NCBI RefSeq assembly: GCF_023343835.1
Contig: NC_064440.1
Location: 33,797,537-33,861,536 of the forward strand
Reading direction: 5' to 3'
Source of the DNA: Lagopus muta
Taxonomy: Eukaryota; Chordata; Aves; Galliformes; Phasianidae
Length of the DNA stretch: 64,000 nt
Below, piece after piece: positions 27,520 through 38,200 of the stretch. The position numbers and the translations under genes were made by a program. The notes beneath the pieces were generated by a model. The model did no database searches. It saw nothing but the letters and a program-made list of their open reading frames with translations, and had not been told where the DNA came from. Position 1 is the stretch's first letter. Each line of letters opens with the position of its first letter.

Positions 27520-27935
27520 ACACTGTACTGAGGGCTCCTCATCTGGAGGGAGACACTCTGATCTCCATCTGGGCACTGAGCCATTGACCACCATTCTCTG
27601 AGTACAATCTCACAACCAGTTCCTCATCCATTGAACAATCCACCCATCAAATCCATATCTTTCCGATTTGGGGAGAAGGATGTTATGGGAATCCAGATAA
27701 ATGACATCAGTGTTCTTCCCTACTCCATTGATGCAGTTATGTAACACATCACAGAGGCCACTGGGTTGGTCAGGCAGTGCTTGTCCTTGGTCAAGCCATG
27801 CTGGTTACACCATACCGTCTCCTTCTCTTCCATGTGCTTTAGGAGGATCTTCTTTGGCTCTGAGGTGAGGCTGGCAGTCCAATAGTTCCCTATCTACCCT
27901 TCTAAAAACGAGTGCAACATTGCCTCTTTTCACCT
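27520..27935 (-). mobile_element. CR1 LINE, internal (reverse transcriptase region) fragment
   Basis: The plus strand reads 'gatctccatctgggcactga' and 'gccattgaccaccattctct', later 'caagccatgctggttacacc', which is the reverse complement of the CR1 ORF2 reverse transcriptase region. It is alignable by eye with 58,604-58,727. No 3' terminal repeat is present, so this is an internal fragment of an old insertion. Confidence 0.78.
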
Positions 27936-27939
27936 TTCA

Positions 27940-29700
27940 AATATGAATCCCGCTCCATTCTCAATGATATGTTATGTTAGGTCCCAGACCCCAGAAACCT
28001 CAGCAGTGCCTGAGGATGAGGTGCGTGCAATAGCTGTCCTTCTTCCCCCCATCCCATCTATTTTGAGCCTCTGCTGCCCCGCAGGGAGGAGCTCCGGGTG
28101 CCTGTGCCCTCGGTTCAGACAGAGCATGTGGGATGGTGGTTTCTCCCTGCTGAGGCGGGCAGGATGTTTATGTGCTGCTCATCTCAAGGTACTCGCAGCC
28201 TGAAAGCCTCTTACTCAGTTCTGCCTGGTAATTGGGATGTCTCATTGGCATGCCCAATATCAGCGGATCCAGCTGAAGCCTGATGTTCCCAAACAAACCC
28301 TGCCTTCAAAGCCCAGCTTGCAACATCCTCTTGGAGGTTTCATGCTTGACGTCATCCTGCTCAGAGCTGCTTTCAAACAGTCCCTTGTTAGCCTGGGAAC
28401 AGGGTACACTGCCTTCACCCTCCACCAGCATACAGGAGCCAAACAGCAAAGGGATTTATGAGACACGGTCAGGAAAACACTGAGTAATGGGAGAAGCGGC
28501 CTCGAGGTGCCAGGCAGCTGTTTATCTCGTCCCCTGCCTCCCCAGGGAGGCAGCTGCACCATGTCACATCACTGCCCAGAGCTCTGCTCGGCCCCATTCA
28601 TAAAATCCCACACCATCTTTGTGTTTGCAGAGGGAGCCCTGGTGTTGGGAAGCAGCAAAGCCCTAATTCACCTGGCTGTGATAAAGAGGCAGGGCTGCGT
28701 AGTTATCTCTTGGTGTGTGTTTTATTTAATGCCATCGCCCAGAGGCTGGTGGGGCATCCCTGTCCTGGAGAGCAGCACTCTCACAATGGGGATAGGAAGC
28801 CTGCTAGCCACCTGGCTGCCTTGCTAACGGGATTACCCCTCGCAGGCAGCCGCCTCTTTATGGCTGCAGTCTGGTTTTCCAACATAATTCTTCCTTTCCC
28901 CTGTCTCAGACTCTCTGTTGAGTCTGGCCCCTCGCTCTCTGTAATTGAAACATAAGCATTGCTGTGCATCAGACAGGCAGGGGCTTTCTTTCTGTATTGG
29001 TTGTTTTTTTTCTTTTTTCTTTTTTTTCTTCTTCCCTAATTTCTTTCATGGAAACCCATGGGAATATGGCTGTAACTTTAAATACCTTCCAGCACCACCA
29101 ACTGAAATGAGGTTGGGGAATGGAGAGAATTAAAACATGTTTCAAAGGAACACGCGGGAGGAATACAAATAGGGAGAGATCGCCTGAATTCAATCTTTTA
29201 TAGGGTCTTTCAAGGAGAATAAAATAATCTCGGGAGAGGAGTGTGCCTCTAAGGGTAGCAGCTGTGTGCTTTCTCCTTCCCAGAGACCAACGTGGAGGTG
29301 TAGTTCTCAGTTTCCTTCAGCTCCTCCATCCAACAGTGTTGTCTAAAACTCCTTCTTGATCTCACCAAAGAGGAAAGGAGTCCAATGGGATGCGATCCTG
29401 GAAAGTCCACTGCATGAGGGGTTGGGCATTCCTGCACCCTGCTGCTGCACAGAGCTGAGGATGCTGGATCTGCCCAGGGGCTTCATCCCAGGTGCTGAAG
29501 CACCATCTTTTATGGCTCAGAAAGGAATCTGAGTGCAGAATGGTGTGCTGAAAGGAAGAGATAAACTGCTGCAGCCAGGTGTGTTTACAGCTCAGTCACA
29601 GCCAGCTGTGCTGACCTCTGCTTTACCCACAGCTCACTGTCGCCTGCGTGTAAAATCCCCTTCCTATGGAAGGTTGTAAGGGAACTGGATGTGATGTGGC
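27940..29700. other. Gene-free stretch (1.8 kb)
   Basis: No coding exon is supported. A pyrimidine tract of T runs separated by C lies at 29,004-29,036. The remainder looks single-copy. Confidence 0.45.
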
Positions 29701-29701
29701 A

Positions 29702-29780
29702 TGGGAGGGGGGCAGGGGAGGAGGCAGTGGTGGAGGCAGTGGGGATGGAGAGGATGGAGGGCACGTGGTGGGGATGGGAA
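29702..29780. repeat. G-rich low-complexity / short minisatellite
   Basis: This is a G-rich strand with imperfect GGAGGCAGTGG units (two clear copies at 29,720-29,741), followed by GGATGGAGA-type units. It directly abuts the CR1 3' tail on its right and may be a decayed internal part of that element. Confidence 0.65.
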
Positions 29781-29784
29781 TGAT

Positions 29785-29855
29785 GGAAAGGACTCGGATG
29801 ATTGGATGGTTGGAACTTGATGATCCTTCCAACCCAAGCCATTTTATGATTCTGT
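29785..29855 (+). mobile_element. CR1 LINE, 3'-end fragment
   Basis: It reads 'gattggatggttggaacttg', then 'atccttccaacccaagcca' and TTTATGATTCTGTC. Only the last 70 bases of the element are recognisable. Confidence 0.8.
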
Positions 29856-30019
29856 CTTGCTCTGTCTGCAGGAGATGACCCTGTTATCTTTGATTCTCCT
29901 AGCTGCAGCTTAGCAAAGGAAAAAATAGTGAAGGATTTAAAGGAAATTAATGCTAGAAAGTGGTATTTGTGGGCTTTTAGAAGCAGAAACTACCCTGAGC
30001 AGCAAAACCCTGCTGGTTG

Positions 30020-30047
30020 GCTGTCTGTCTGTCTGTCTGTCTGTCTG
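30020..30047. repeat. (CTGT)n microsatellite
   Basis: Roughly seven perfect CTGT units. It is a candidate length-polymorphic marker. Confidence 0.95.
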
Positions 30048-30049
30048 CA

Positions 30050-33000
30050 GGATTTGTGCTGGCTTACAAGCAAGGGCTGGATGTGTGCTGCTGGTCCTAT
30101 TGCCATGCAACCTTTCATACTGGGTTTTGTAGTATCACTGCTGCATGAGGAGTGGCAAACAGTGGGATGGTGCTGCATTTGTGACCATATTTGATCTTCA
30201 GTGTGTGTCCAGGCTGGATGATGCTCATGGGAGATCCAGTAGCTGGAGCAGAGGGGGCATGAGTCTTGCTTTCTCCTGGTTTGCAATGTCACAGATACGT
30301 AGGTGTGCTTGTTTCATCAGTGATACCCTGGTGGGGACCAGGCTGCACTCTGTGCATCTGGCATGTTTGTCAGGAAGCCACCCAGCATGGGAATGGTGGT
30401 GAGCAGATCCCATGCAACCTCAGCCAACTGAGCAAGGGGCAGAACTCTGTGTATTTGTTGGGCTTCCTGCAATGCTCATTGCTCCCAGTATATTGGTACA
30501 TCCCTTGGGAAGCTCCATCCCTTCTGGAAAGCAGAACTGGGGGCATAAGCCAGCGTGCACTTCTCCTCTGATACCAAGTGTGTGATTACCCAAACTTGGT
30601 CATTTCTGTGGTGCATCCAAAGAGGTAAATAGGAAAAGTGAAAACATTTTCCATGCAATTGGGCAAGTAAAAGCCAAATAACACCGTCAAATTGAGTCTG
30701 GTTAGCTCGGGACTGGTGGCCATGTTACTTGTTGAGCAGATCCACCAGTTCACAAATGATAACGGAAGCACCGGGCTGCCTTTGACTAGGACAGATGTAC
30801 CCAGGCAAACCAGATTCCTCAGCATGCCTGCACACCTTGTGCAGGGCTGAGGGCTGTGGGATCTCCCTTAGGCACAGCCCCAGGGGTTACAAGGTGCCCT
30901 TCTCTTCTGTTTTGAATGTTTTCACTGGATAAATAATCAGAACATGACTAGCTTTGTCGCGCTTTGTCGGTAGGGCTCACAACAAAGGGTTAAAGCCCTA
31001 AACAAAGCTAAACTTAGCATTCTGTCTGGCAAAGCTGATTTATCAGAGCTGAAACTATCTGCAGGAACAGGCATTGCCCCCAGATTAAAAAGAAAACGTT
31101 TTGGCACTGCTGGTGATCTAAATCTGAAGTTTTAGTTTCTGGGTAGAAACAATGCTTTATCCGGCTTGTACCAAAAAAGCTGGAGAGCATTACAAAAAAA
31201 GTCAGAATTGAAGGAAAACATCTTGAAATTATTACAGCAGAGTGTTTTAGGCTTGTGAACGGTTTTGATATACAAACTTTTGCTTGAAGACAGATGCAGG
31301 AATAGCAAGATCTCTTTGCCATCAGCCCCTGGAGGTCCCAACCTCCCCATCCCAAACCTGGATGTGGAGATGGAGATGGGCAGCTCTGGGAATGGAAACC
31401 GAGTTTCCAAAGCCCTGGCCATCTCCCCATCACCAAATAATGCTGTTTCCTTCCTTTCCTTCCATTCACGTTCTCCATACAAATTGTTCACAGCATTCTC
31501 AAGAGGGCAGATATTTGCTTTACAGAAGGACGTTGGCCAAGATAACCTCCTCAGGTCCCTTTAGCCTGTGATCCCTACAGGATGAGGAATACTTTGAGCT
31601 TTGTTTTCTTCCCGCAGGCACACAGAGATCCTCTCCCCACTCATGGAAATCTCTTCAGGAGCCCTGGCTGTTATTTCTGAGACTTTGATGCAGAAGAGCC
31701 ATGGATGGGCAATTGGCAGGAGGTTTGTTTTTGACTGGGGAAGCGTCTGGGCTTGCCCTGTGTTTATGTCTCTGCAGTCTGACTCAAGCCCTGCTAAGCC
31801 AACAGGAAGAAATCCCAGCAGCTCAACAGATACAAAGCTGCCACTCTCAAAGGGATGATCTTTTGGTAGCACGTCCTTTCCCAAACGTTCCTTCTTTCTG
31901 ATCTGGCGGTGAGAACTCGCATCAAGCAGCTTTGCTTTGAATGTTGATAATTCAGGCACACACAAACACATCTCATCCTGCTGGCAATGCCCAGCTAACG
32001 TGCTCTGCAGCACCACCACGGCATATTTTGGCACCAGTGCTGTACCCATGGCACACAGCCTTCTCCACCTGCCAAAATGCCTTTCCTTGGGCTGTGCCCT
32101 TTTGCCTCTGTTTGTTGCCTTGCTTTGATATGGCTGCCTTTATCTGTTTCTTTTATGGCAGCTGGGATCCTACCGTGTCAGCCGCTGTGATGTCTCCCTC
32201 CACTCATCCAAATAAGATAAAATAGTCACTGGAACGTATCACCACTTTGAGAAGATGGTATTTCTCCTTAAAGGATGAGGATGAAGCTTATAGGGAGAGG
32301 TGCTTTTCATGAGTCAACTGACAGTAAAACCAGTAAGCTTTTGGCCATGCGAGGCTTTGCCTGGGGCATTAAGCAGAGCCCGGGGGTTGGATTTTTCCAT
32401 GGATTCCCTGTGCAAAGGCACTACCAATACATCCATGACATTTGCAGTCTGTAGGACAAGGAAATGCTTTCAGTAAGCATTAACTTGCATAACAAGGACT
32501 CCCCATGCAAAAGTGGTTGCTTGTCTTCAAAGGAAAACTATTGGGGAGCTGTTCTGTGGCAAGTCAATCAACGTTACTGCTCCTCATTAGATTAGAAAAA
32601 TACAGGTTTTCCCTCCAGGAAAGGTTTGTAAGTGCTGGTATTTCTAACGTTAGAAACGATTGAAACGGAGTGGTTTGAAATGGTGATTTTTCCTACAGCT
32701 GGAATTTAGTAGATGACGGTTTTCTCTCCCATGTCCATTCGCATTACTTATCAGAGCTCACGGCGTGATTTACACCACTCCCTTCCATCTCCTTTGCCCG
32801 CTGCTGCTCAGCCTTTACCAAACACCTGCACTGCCACCTTCTGCCCGGATTGCGGCTCGCAGCCCAATTTCCAGCTTCCTTCTTAGCCTGCCGAACTCAC
32901 GATGCGTGTCCCAGGAAAGTTCAGAGTGCAAAGAAGAAACATTGTGCACAGTCACAACGGTCCATCCCTTGAGTTTGATTACAGCTGCTCTCTCGTAGGG

Positions 33001-33890
33001 CTGGTGACTGTGCTGTATGTAATTCCTAGCTTTGGTGTAGAGGATGGGAGCCCTACTGTGCAGCTCCTAAATACTAAAATACTTTGCTCAGCCACTGGGA
33101 AGCCAACACTGGCCAACAATTAGCCACAAGCATTTGCCTGGGTTTGCTTAATGGCCTGATAGATGCAGGCAGTGTCTGAAATAAGCAAGGGGAAGGATTC
33201 AGAGCTTATGCTTGATTATTTGTTATCACTTCTAAGAAGCTGCCCTGATTTGTCCCCGTTGGCTGTTTGTTTCTTGTTATCATATGAACTGGTTGGTTCT
33301 CAGAGAGCTGGGAGACCGGAGACCATGTGCACGCATGAAAAGGCTGGCAATGTTTCACTGCCTCCTGAAGATGATTCCTCACAGCGTGGCTAAGGGAAGA
33401 GTGGCCTCTGGTGCTCACCGAGCTGCCTTACAGCTGCACTCCCATCTGGGTGCTCACTGGTGTCAGTGGACGTGGGCAGCAGGATCTGGTGGCTTTGCTC
33501 CATCTTTCTCGATGGAGAGGGATTTGCTGCTTAACAACGTGTCCTGGACCACTTTGTGAAGCAGCCTGTCCACCCCAAAGCCCCTGTTAAAACCTAAATT
33601 AAAGCCTAAATATGCCCTTGAACACTTCAGGCAGGCCTGTGTTGCGATCAATATATGATTAGAAGCAGGAGCCCTCGGCCTAGTTACTCCTTCCTGCTCC
33701 ACAGAAGTGATTTAGGAACCCATCAGTTTAGGAACCCATCAGGCAGCTTTGCATAACGTGAAGTGTAAGGTGATGATATCCCAAGGGCTGGCTTTTGTGG
33801 GGCCATGTGTGCTTTGGCATTGTGTGCCAGATCTCCCTGTTCTGCAACAGCTTGTTCAAACCAAACCCTCGAGCACATGAGTTGCCTCAC
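30050..33890. other. Gene-free stretch (3.8 kb)
   Basis: I find no coding exon or transposable element. The minus-strand open frames at 31,014-31,491 and 31,561-32,049 (154 and 162 codons) have no recognisable motif or splice context. A perfect 16-bp tandem duplication at 33,711-33,742 is listed separately. Confidence 0.45.
33711..33742. repeat. Perfect 16-bp tandem duplication
   Basis: The unit TTTAGGAACCCATCAG occurs twice without a mismatch, at 33,711-33,726 and 33,727-33,742. This suggests a recent slippage or duplication event. Confidence 0.95.
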
Positions 33891-34227
33891 ACTAAGGTTT
33901 ATTTATTTTCTCTACAAGCATGGCAGCCTTTCCAAAGTGCAGCTAAAAAGAAAAAAAAAAGTCAATGGGAAATGGGTACCAAACTCCAAATCCTGTTGAA
34001 ATGCAGTTCAGTCCCCATCACCTTGTATGAAGGCTTTGGTCTTAGGCTGGAAATGACCTTTACCTTTTGCAAGTCAACAGCAAGCTGTGTAAGGGTATGG
34101 AGAACAGGTTGCAGAAGTCCATGATCTGGAAATAGCTCAGCCCTTCTGCTATCAGCAGCTGAGATAAATGTAGCTGCCCCAATGGGCTCACAGAGAGTAA
34201 GAAGCCTTGGTTTTGTGCTAGGTTTTG

Positions 34228-34233
34228 TTTATT
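34228..34233 (-). terminator. Alternative distal poly(A) signal for MREG
   Basis: TTTATT on the plus strand is AATAAA on the minus strand, about 1.0 kb past the MREG stop codon. It would give a longer 3' UTR than the signal at 34,603. Which one is used cannot be told from sequence. Confidence 0.3.
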
Positions 34234-34304
34234 AAATTCAGGTTTCAATGATGTCCAGAGCTGACAAAAAATATTTCCCAGGAAGACAGACAAACAGAAA
34301 CATT

Positions 34305-34330
34305 TCATAAATATATATATATATATATCT
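34305..34330. repeat. (AT)n microsatellite
   Basis: About ten AT dinucleotides follow 'cataaata'. It lies in the likely 3'-flanking region of MREG. Confidence 0.85.
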
Positions 34331-34602
34331 CAAACTCTGTAGATATAAACAAATAAAAGCTCTATTTTGTTCTTTTGGGAGATCCTTTGCAACCAGCATT
34401 TTCAACTGATCCATTAGCAGCAAATGTTAACCAGTGCTGAACTTCCACTTGTTGTCAAATAAGCAAACCCAGTGTTTTAAAATTATTGCTTGCTATCAGA
34501 CACATAACACACACACACAGAAGAAAGATACAAAGGGTGTCCTTTAAAAATCTTCATTAACAGCACTGACCATACACACGGACCACCAACTCTGTGGTGC
34601 TT

Positions 34603-34608
34603 TTTATT
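34603..34608 (-). terminator. Candidate poly(A) signal for MREG
   Basis: The minus strand reads AATAAA here, about 620 bases after the MREG stop codon. A G/T-rich stretch follows on the minus strand ('gttggtggtccgtgtgtatg'), as expected of a downstream cleavage element. It is the first canonical hexamer reached after the stop codon. Confidence 0.5.
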
Positions 34609-35051
34609 ACTGCAGTTAAGACTTGGACGTTTGGAAATGGAGGAAGACGTTGGTGTGATCAATCCAAGGACATTACAGGAGGAATATTTCTCAGCAGGTC
34701 CAACCACGGAGCCTTGCTAAAATGCACCTTTGTTCACAGTGCTGGGCTGAGCATCCCTTGACATGAGTTCCTCGAGATGCCCATCGCTGGGGACCCAGCA
34801 CCCAACAGAGCCAGGATGCTGATGTCAGTTCTGTTCTGAGCTGCTGGGCCAAGCCCCTGGGGACAAAGAACGGGACTGTTGCACAGAGAAATGTCATGAG
34901 GCTGCAGGTGAGCGAGGTATTTTTCCTTCCTGGCTTTGAGGGCTGAGGGAGGCGAAGGTCCCATGGGAGGTGACAAGGTAGACGTCCTCGCAGTGCTGTC
35001 ATTGGGGACATGGTTTGCAGCTACTGGTGCAGGGTTCCCCTGTGCCTATTT

Positions 35052-35079
35052 GCATACCCTACACAGCATACCCTACACT
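35052..35079. repeat. 14-bp tandem duplication
   Basis: GCATACCCTACACA is followed directly by GCATACCCTACACT, one mismatch in 14. It lies in the 3' UTR or downstream flank of MREG. Confidence 0.85.
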
Positions 35080-35227
35080 GTGATGGACTGAATTCCCGTG
35101 CCATCCCTGTGGGGCATCACCAGCCCACTACTGGGCAGGGAAACAGGGAACAGCACTACTCATGCTGCAGCCCCTTGGCACAGGAGCCTGGTCCCAAGGG
35201 AAGGCAAACCCACTGTCCCCATGCTCC

Positions 35228-38200
35228 TCAGGGCGTCATGGCAGGGGCGTGCTTCTCATCCACTCTTTCCATACTGGCTCTTTTTGGGTAGACCACGCTG
35301 GCCAGCTTGAAGAACTCATCTGCAGCATCCAGAGCGATCAGCCGGTCCTGCCAAAGCAATGGGATTGTACAGTCACTGCCACCACATCTTTGAGCATCCT
35401 CTGGTGCAGGTCACCTTCCTGCTCCCTGAGTTTGAGCTCACTTGCAGAGCCAGAGCAAGAAGGAGGGGTGCACACTAGGAGCTACTCACCACCACAAAGA
35501 GGTAACGCTCAGACAGCTCCCAGCTGGTTGGAAAGATGTTTGTCTCTTCAGAGAGCTTTAGCAGGATGTCCCGGGCTTTGCTCATGTTCTGAGAGTCGCT
35601 GACAATGCTGAGTTTGGTCACTGACAAGAGGGAGTCTGCTTCCTTCTGGAAACCTGGGGAGAAGATGTGTTAGAGAGAGGAGCCAAACGTGCAGAGAGCA
35701 GTGGGAGTCCCTTTGCAGCAATAAATGCGTGTGCGAGTGCTGATACAGCCGTCACCATCTCTTATAGCAAGGGTGCCAAGGGAAAGAAAGGGGGAGGAAA
35801 ATGAATTAGTGTGGTGATCATGGGATCTTTGAATGTAATTGCCACCACTGACTCTGCACGTATCACCAGGGAGGTGGCAGTGATGCACAAGCTGAATGAA
35901 TGAATGAATTCCCAGCGTTCCTCCCATCCAGGTGCCAGAACAGCAGGTAGGGCAGGAGTGGCTGAGTTCCCCACCTCTTTTGCTCCCAGTGACAAGGCCC
36001 TGGAGCAGCTCCAAGCCCTCCTCTCATTAGCCACCAGCCACCTGGAGCAGGAGTGCTGCTGTTGAGCAATTTCATTTGCTGAAAGAACATTTCAAATTCG
36101 CTTTGGAGCAAATAGAGTGGGTGATTTGGCTCCAATCAGATGGTAGGAGCAGGAGAGGAAAACTAGGTGTGTCTGCCTTCACATCTGGGAGAACATTCAT
36201 TTCTCCATGCTTATCTTGTTTATAAAAACACAGGGTGAGGTATTCTTGCAGAAGGAAACCCCAGACGGAAGACTGTGTGCCCAAGTCGCTGTGGGTTGGA
36301 AGGGCTCTCGTGGACCCTCACCACCTGCCCTCCTGCTGCTGCTGGCTCCTGGGCTTCTTCTCATTCAGCACCGTAGACAAGACATCATTTTATATTTCTT
36401 CTTACCTAAATCCTCCAAGATGTGCTTCCACCTGCTTCTCACTTCTTTCCTTGTTTGCCGTAAGGTATAAATATCGTAGTTGAGCTTTTGCCATTCCTGC
36501 AAAGCAAAGGCATGTCATAGTTATTTGCATATGAGGAGGCCTATACTGCTTTTCTGGGAATTTCAACGTCTAGAAATGGAGCCAGAGCTCATAATTACAT
36601 TCCGTGGACTATGGCAATGCCTTATTTGCATAGCCTTGTGGTCAGACTGGCATTGCACCTTTTCTAATAGGTGATCATAGCCTATAGAAAGGTAAAAGTT
36701 GCTGCTGTACAAAGGTCACACACACAGTATCTTCTCCAAACTGATCTGGCATCTAACTGGAGCACGTAAGTCTTCAAAAGCACTTGGGAACAATAAAACT
36801 AGAGTATTTTAGAGGTTGGGGTAGCATTTTCAAAATCATGGACTCACCAAGGTTGGAAAAGACCTCCCAGATCATCCAGTCCAACCGTCCACTTACCACC
36901 AGTATTCCCCCACTAGACCACTTCCTTCAGCACATAGCAAGGAAGAGGGGTGCACGTGGATGCTAGGTGGCCAAACTGGAACCATTTGAAATAATCACTA
37001 TCCTTAGTGACTGCCAGGTCATGAAATTAATGCTTTCATGTAATATAGCTCAAATCCACAGACCTGACCTCAATCTCTGCATCTGCACAATGGGATGCTG
37101 CATGGAGGGGAAGGGCTTGAGGTTATTATTACAGTTGTAACCAGTGCCATTAGAGATGCCTGCTTGTAGAAAAAGACATTTCTGCACTGGAACACAACCA
37201 GGAGTATTTCTACTACATCAATTTAACACACGTTCACGCCAAAGAGGATGCATCGACAGAAGCGTCCGCACAGCAGGTTGTAGCATCACTCAGATCATTT
37301 CCTCTCACTAACAGCCTCAATTAATCCCATTGCTGAGCAGCAGGCGACACAGATGTACTCCTGCAGAATGAAGGGGTGCTCATCTGTGCCTCCCCCCTGG
37401 GATCCTGCTCCCTGGGTTCCTGATGCTGATGAATACCCATAAGACTGCCAGCAAAAGGAGGCTGAACACGATGGCTAAGGAAATGGAGGAGGCAGGAGCA
37501 GGAAAGCATGTGCTGGGTAGGAGAGGCCTGGTCCTGCCCTCCCTGAAAGTCACTAATCCGAGTGGCCAGCACGCAGGGAAGCTGCTCCTGCTGCTCTGTG
37601 GATTAAGAGCAGTGTGATTTCCCATCTATTTTTGTTTTGAGGGAATCTAGGTTACGGCTTTCTCATCCATCCTGCTTACTGAGTTGTTGCTGCACGGAGG
37701 TGAATCCAGCCCCAGAGGACCTCTAACATTGTGCTGTCCAGGAAGAATTTGGGGAGGGTGTGAAGGAGCAGCCTCAGTGTAGAAAATGATGCTTTACAGG
37801 GGTGGACAAGCAGTGTGGGAGCAGCACGTTGCCCATCTCGTGTTATTTGTCACCTCACAGTGCTGCAGGAGTTTATTTTACACCACAAGAGGCTTGATGA
37901 TGCTGCAGGGCAGGAGCCATCCTGCAGGACAAGAAACTTGCTCCATCTTTGCAATGTTGACCCGAGTGTTGATGAGCTTGGATGGCAGCTTTGATCTCAA
38001 GGGTAATGTTAGTGTTTCCAGCCCCTTACCAGCATAAAGGAGGAAAGCATCTTCTTTTCATTGACTCCTTGGTGCCCCTAAGTTTACGCTATTGGCACCG
38101 CTGCCAGAAAGGTTCATGATTCAGAAAATAGAAACAGAAATGGGTTAGGTTAGGAAAAATGAGATGCTGGTTTGATGGCCGTGGTGCTGCCACCTGGAGA

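Noticed and set aside
31014-32049. Two adjacent minus-strand open frames of 154 and 162 codons
   Set aside because: They are in different frames, lack recognisable motifs and have no convincing splice junction linking them.
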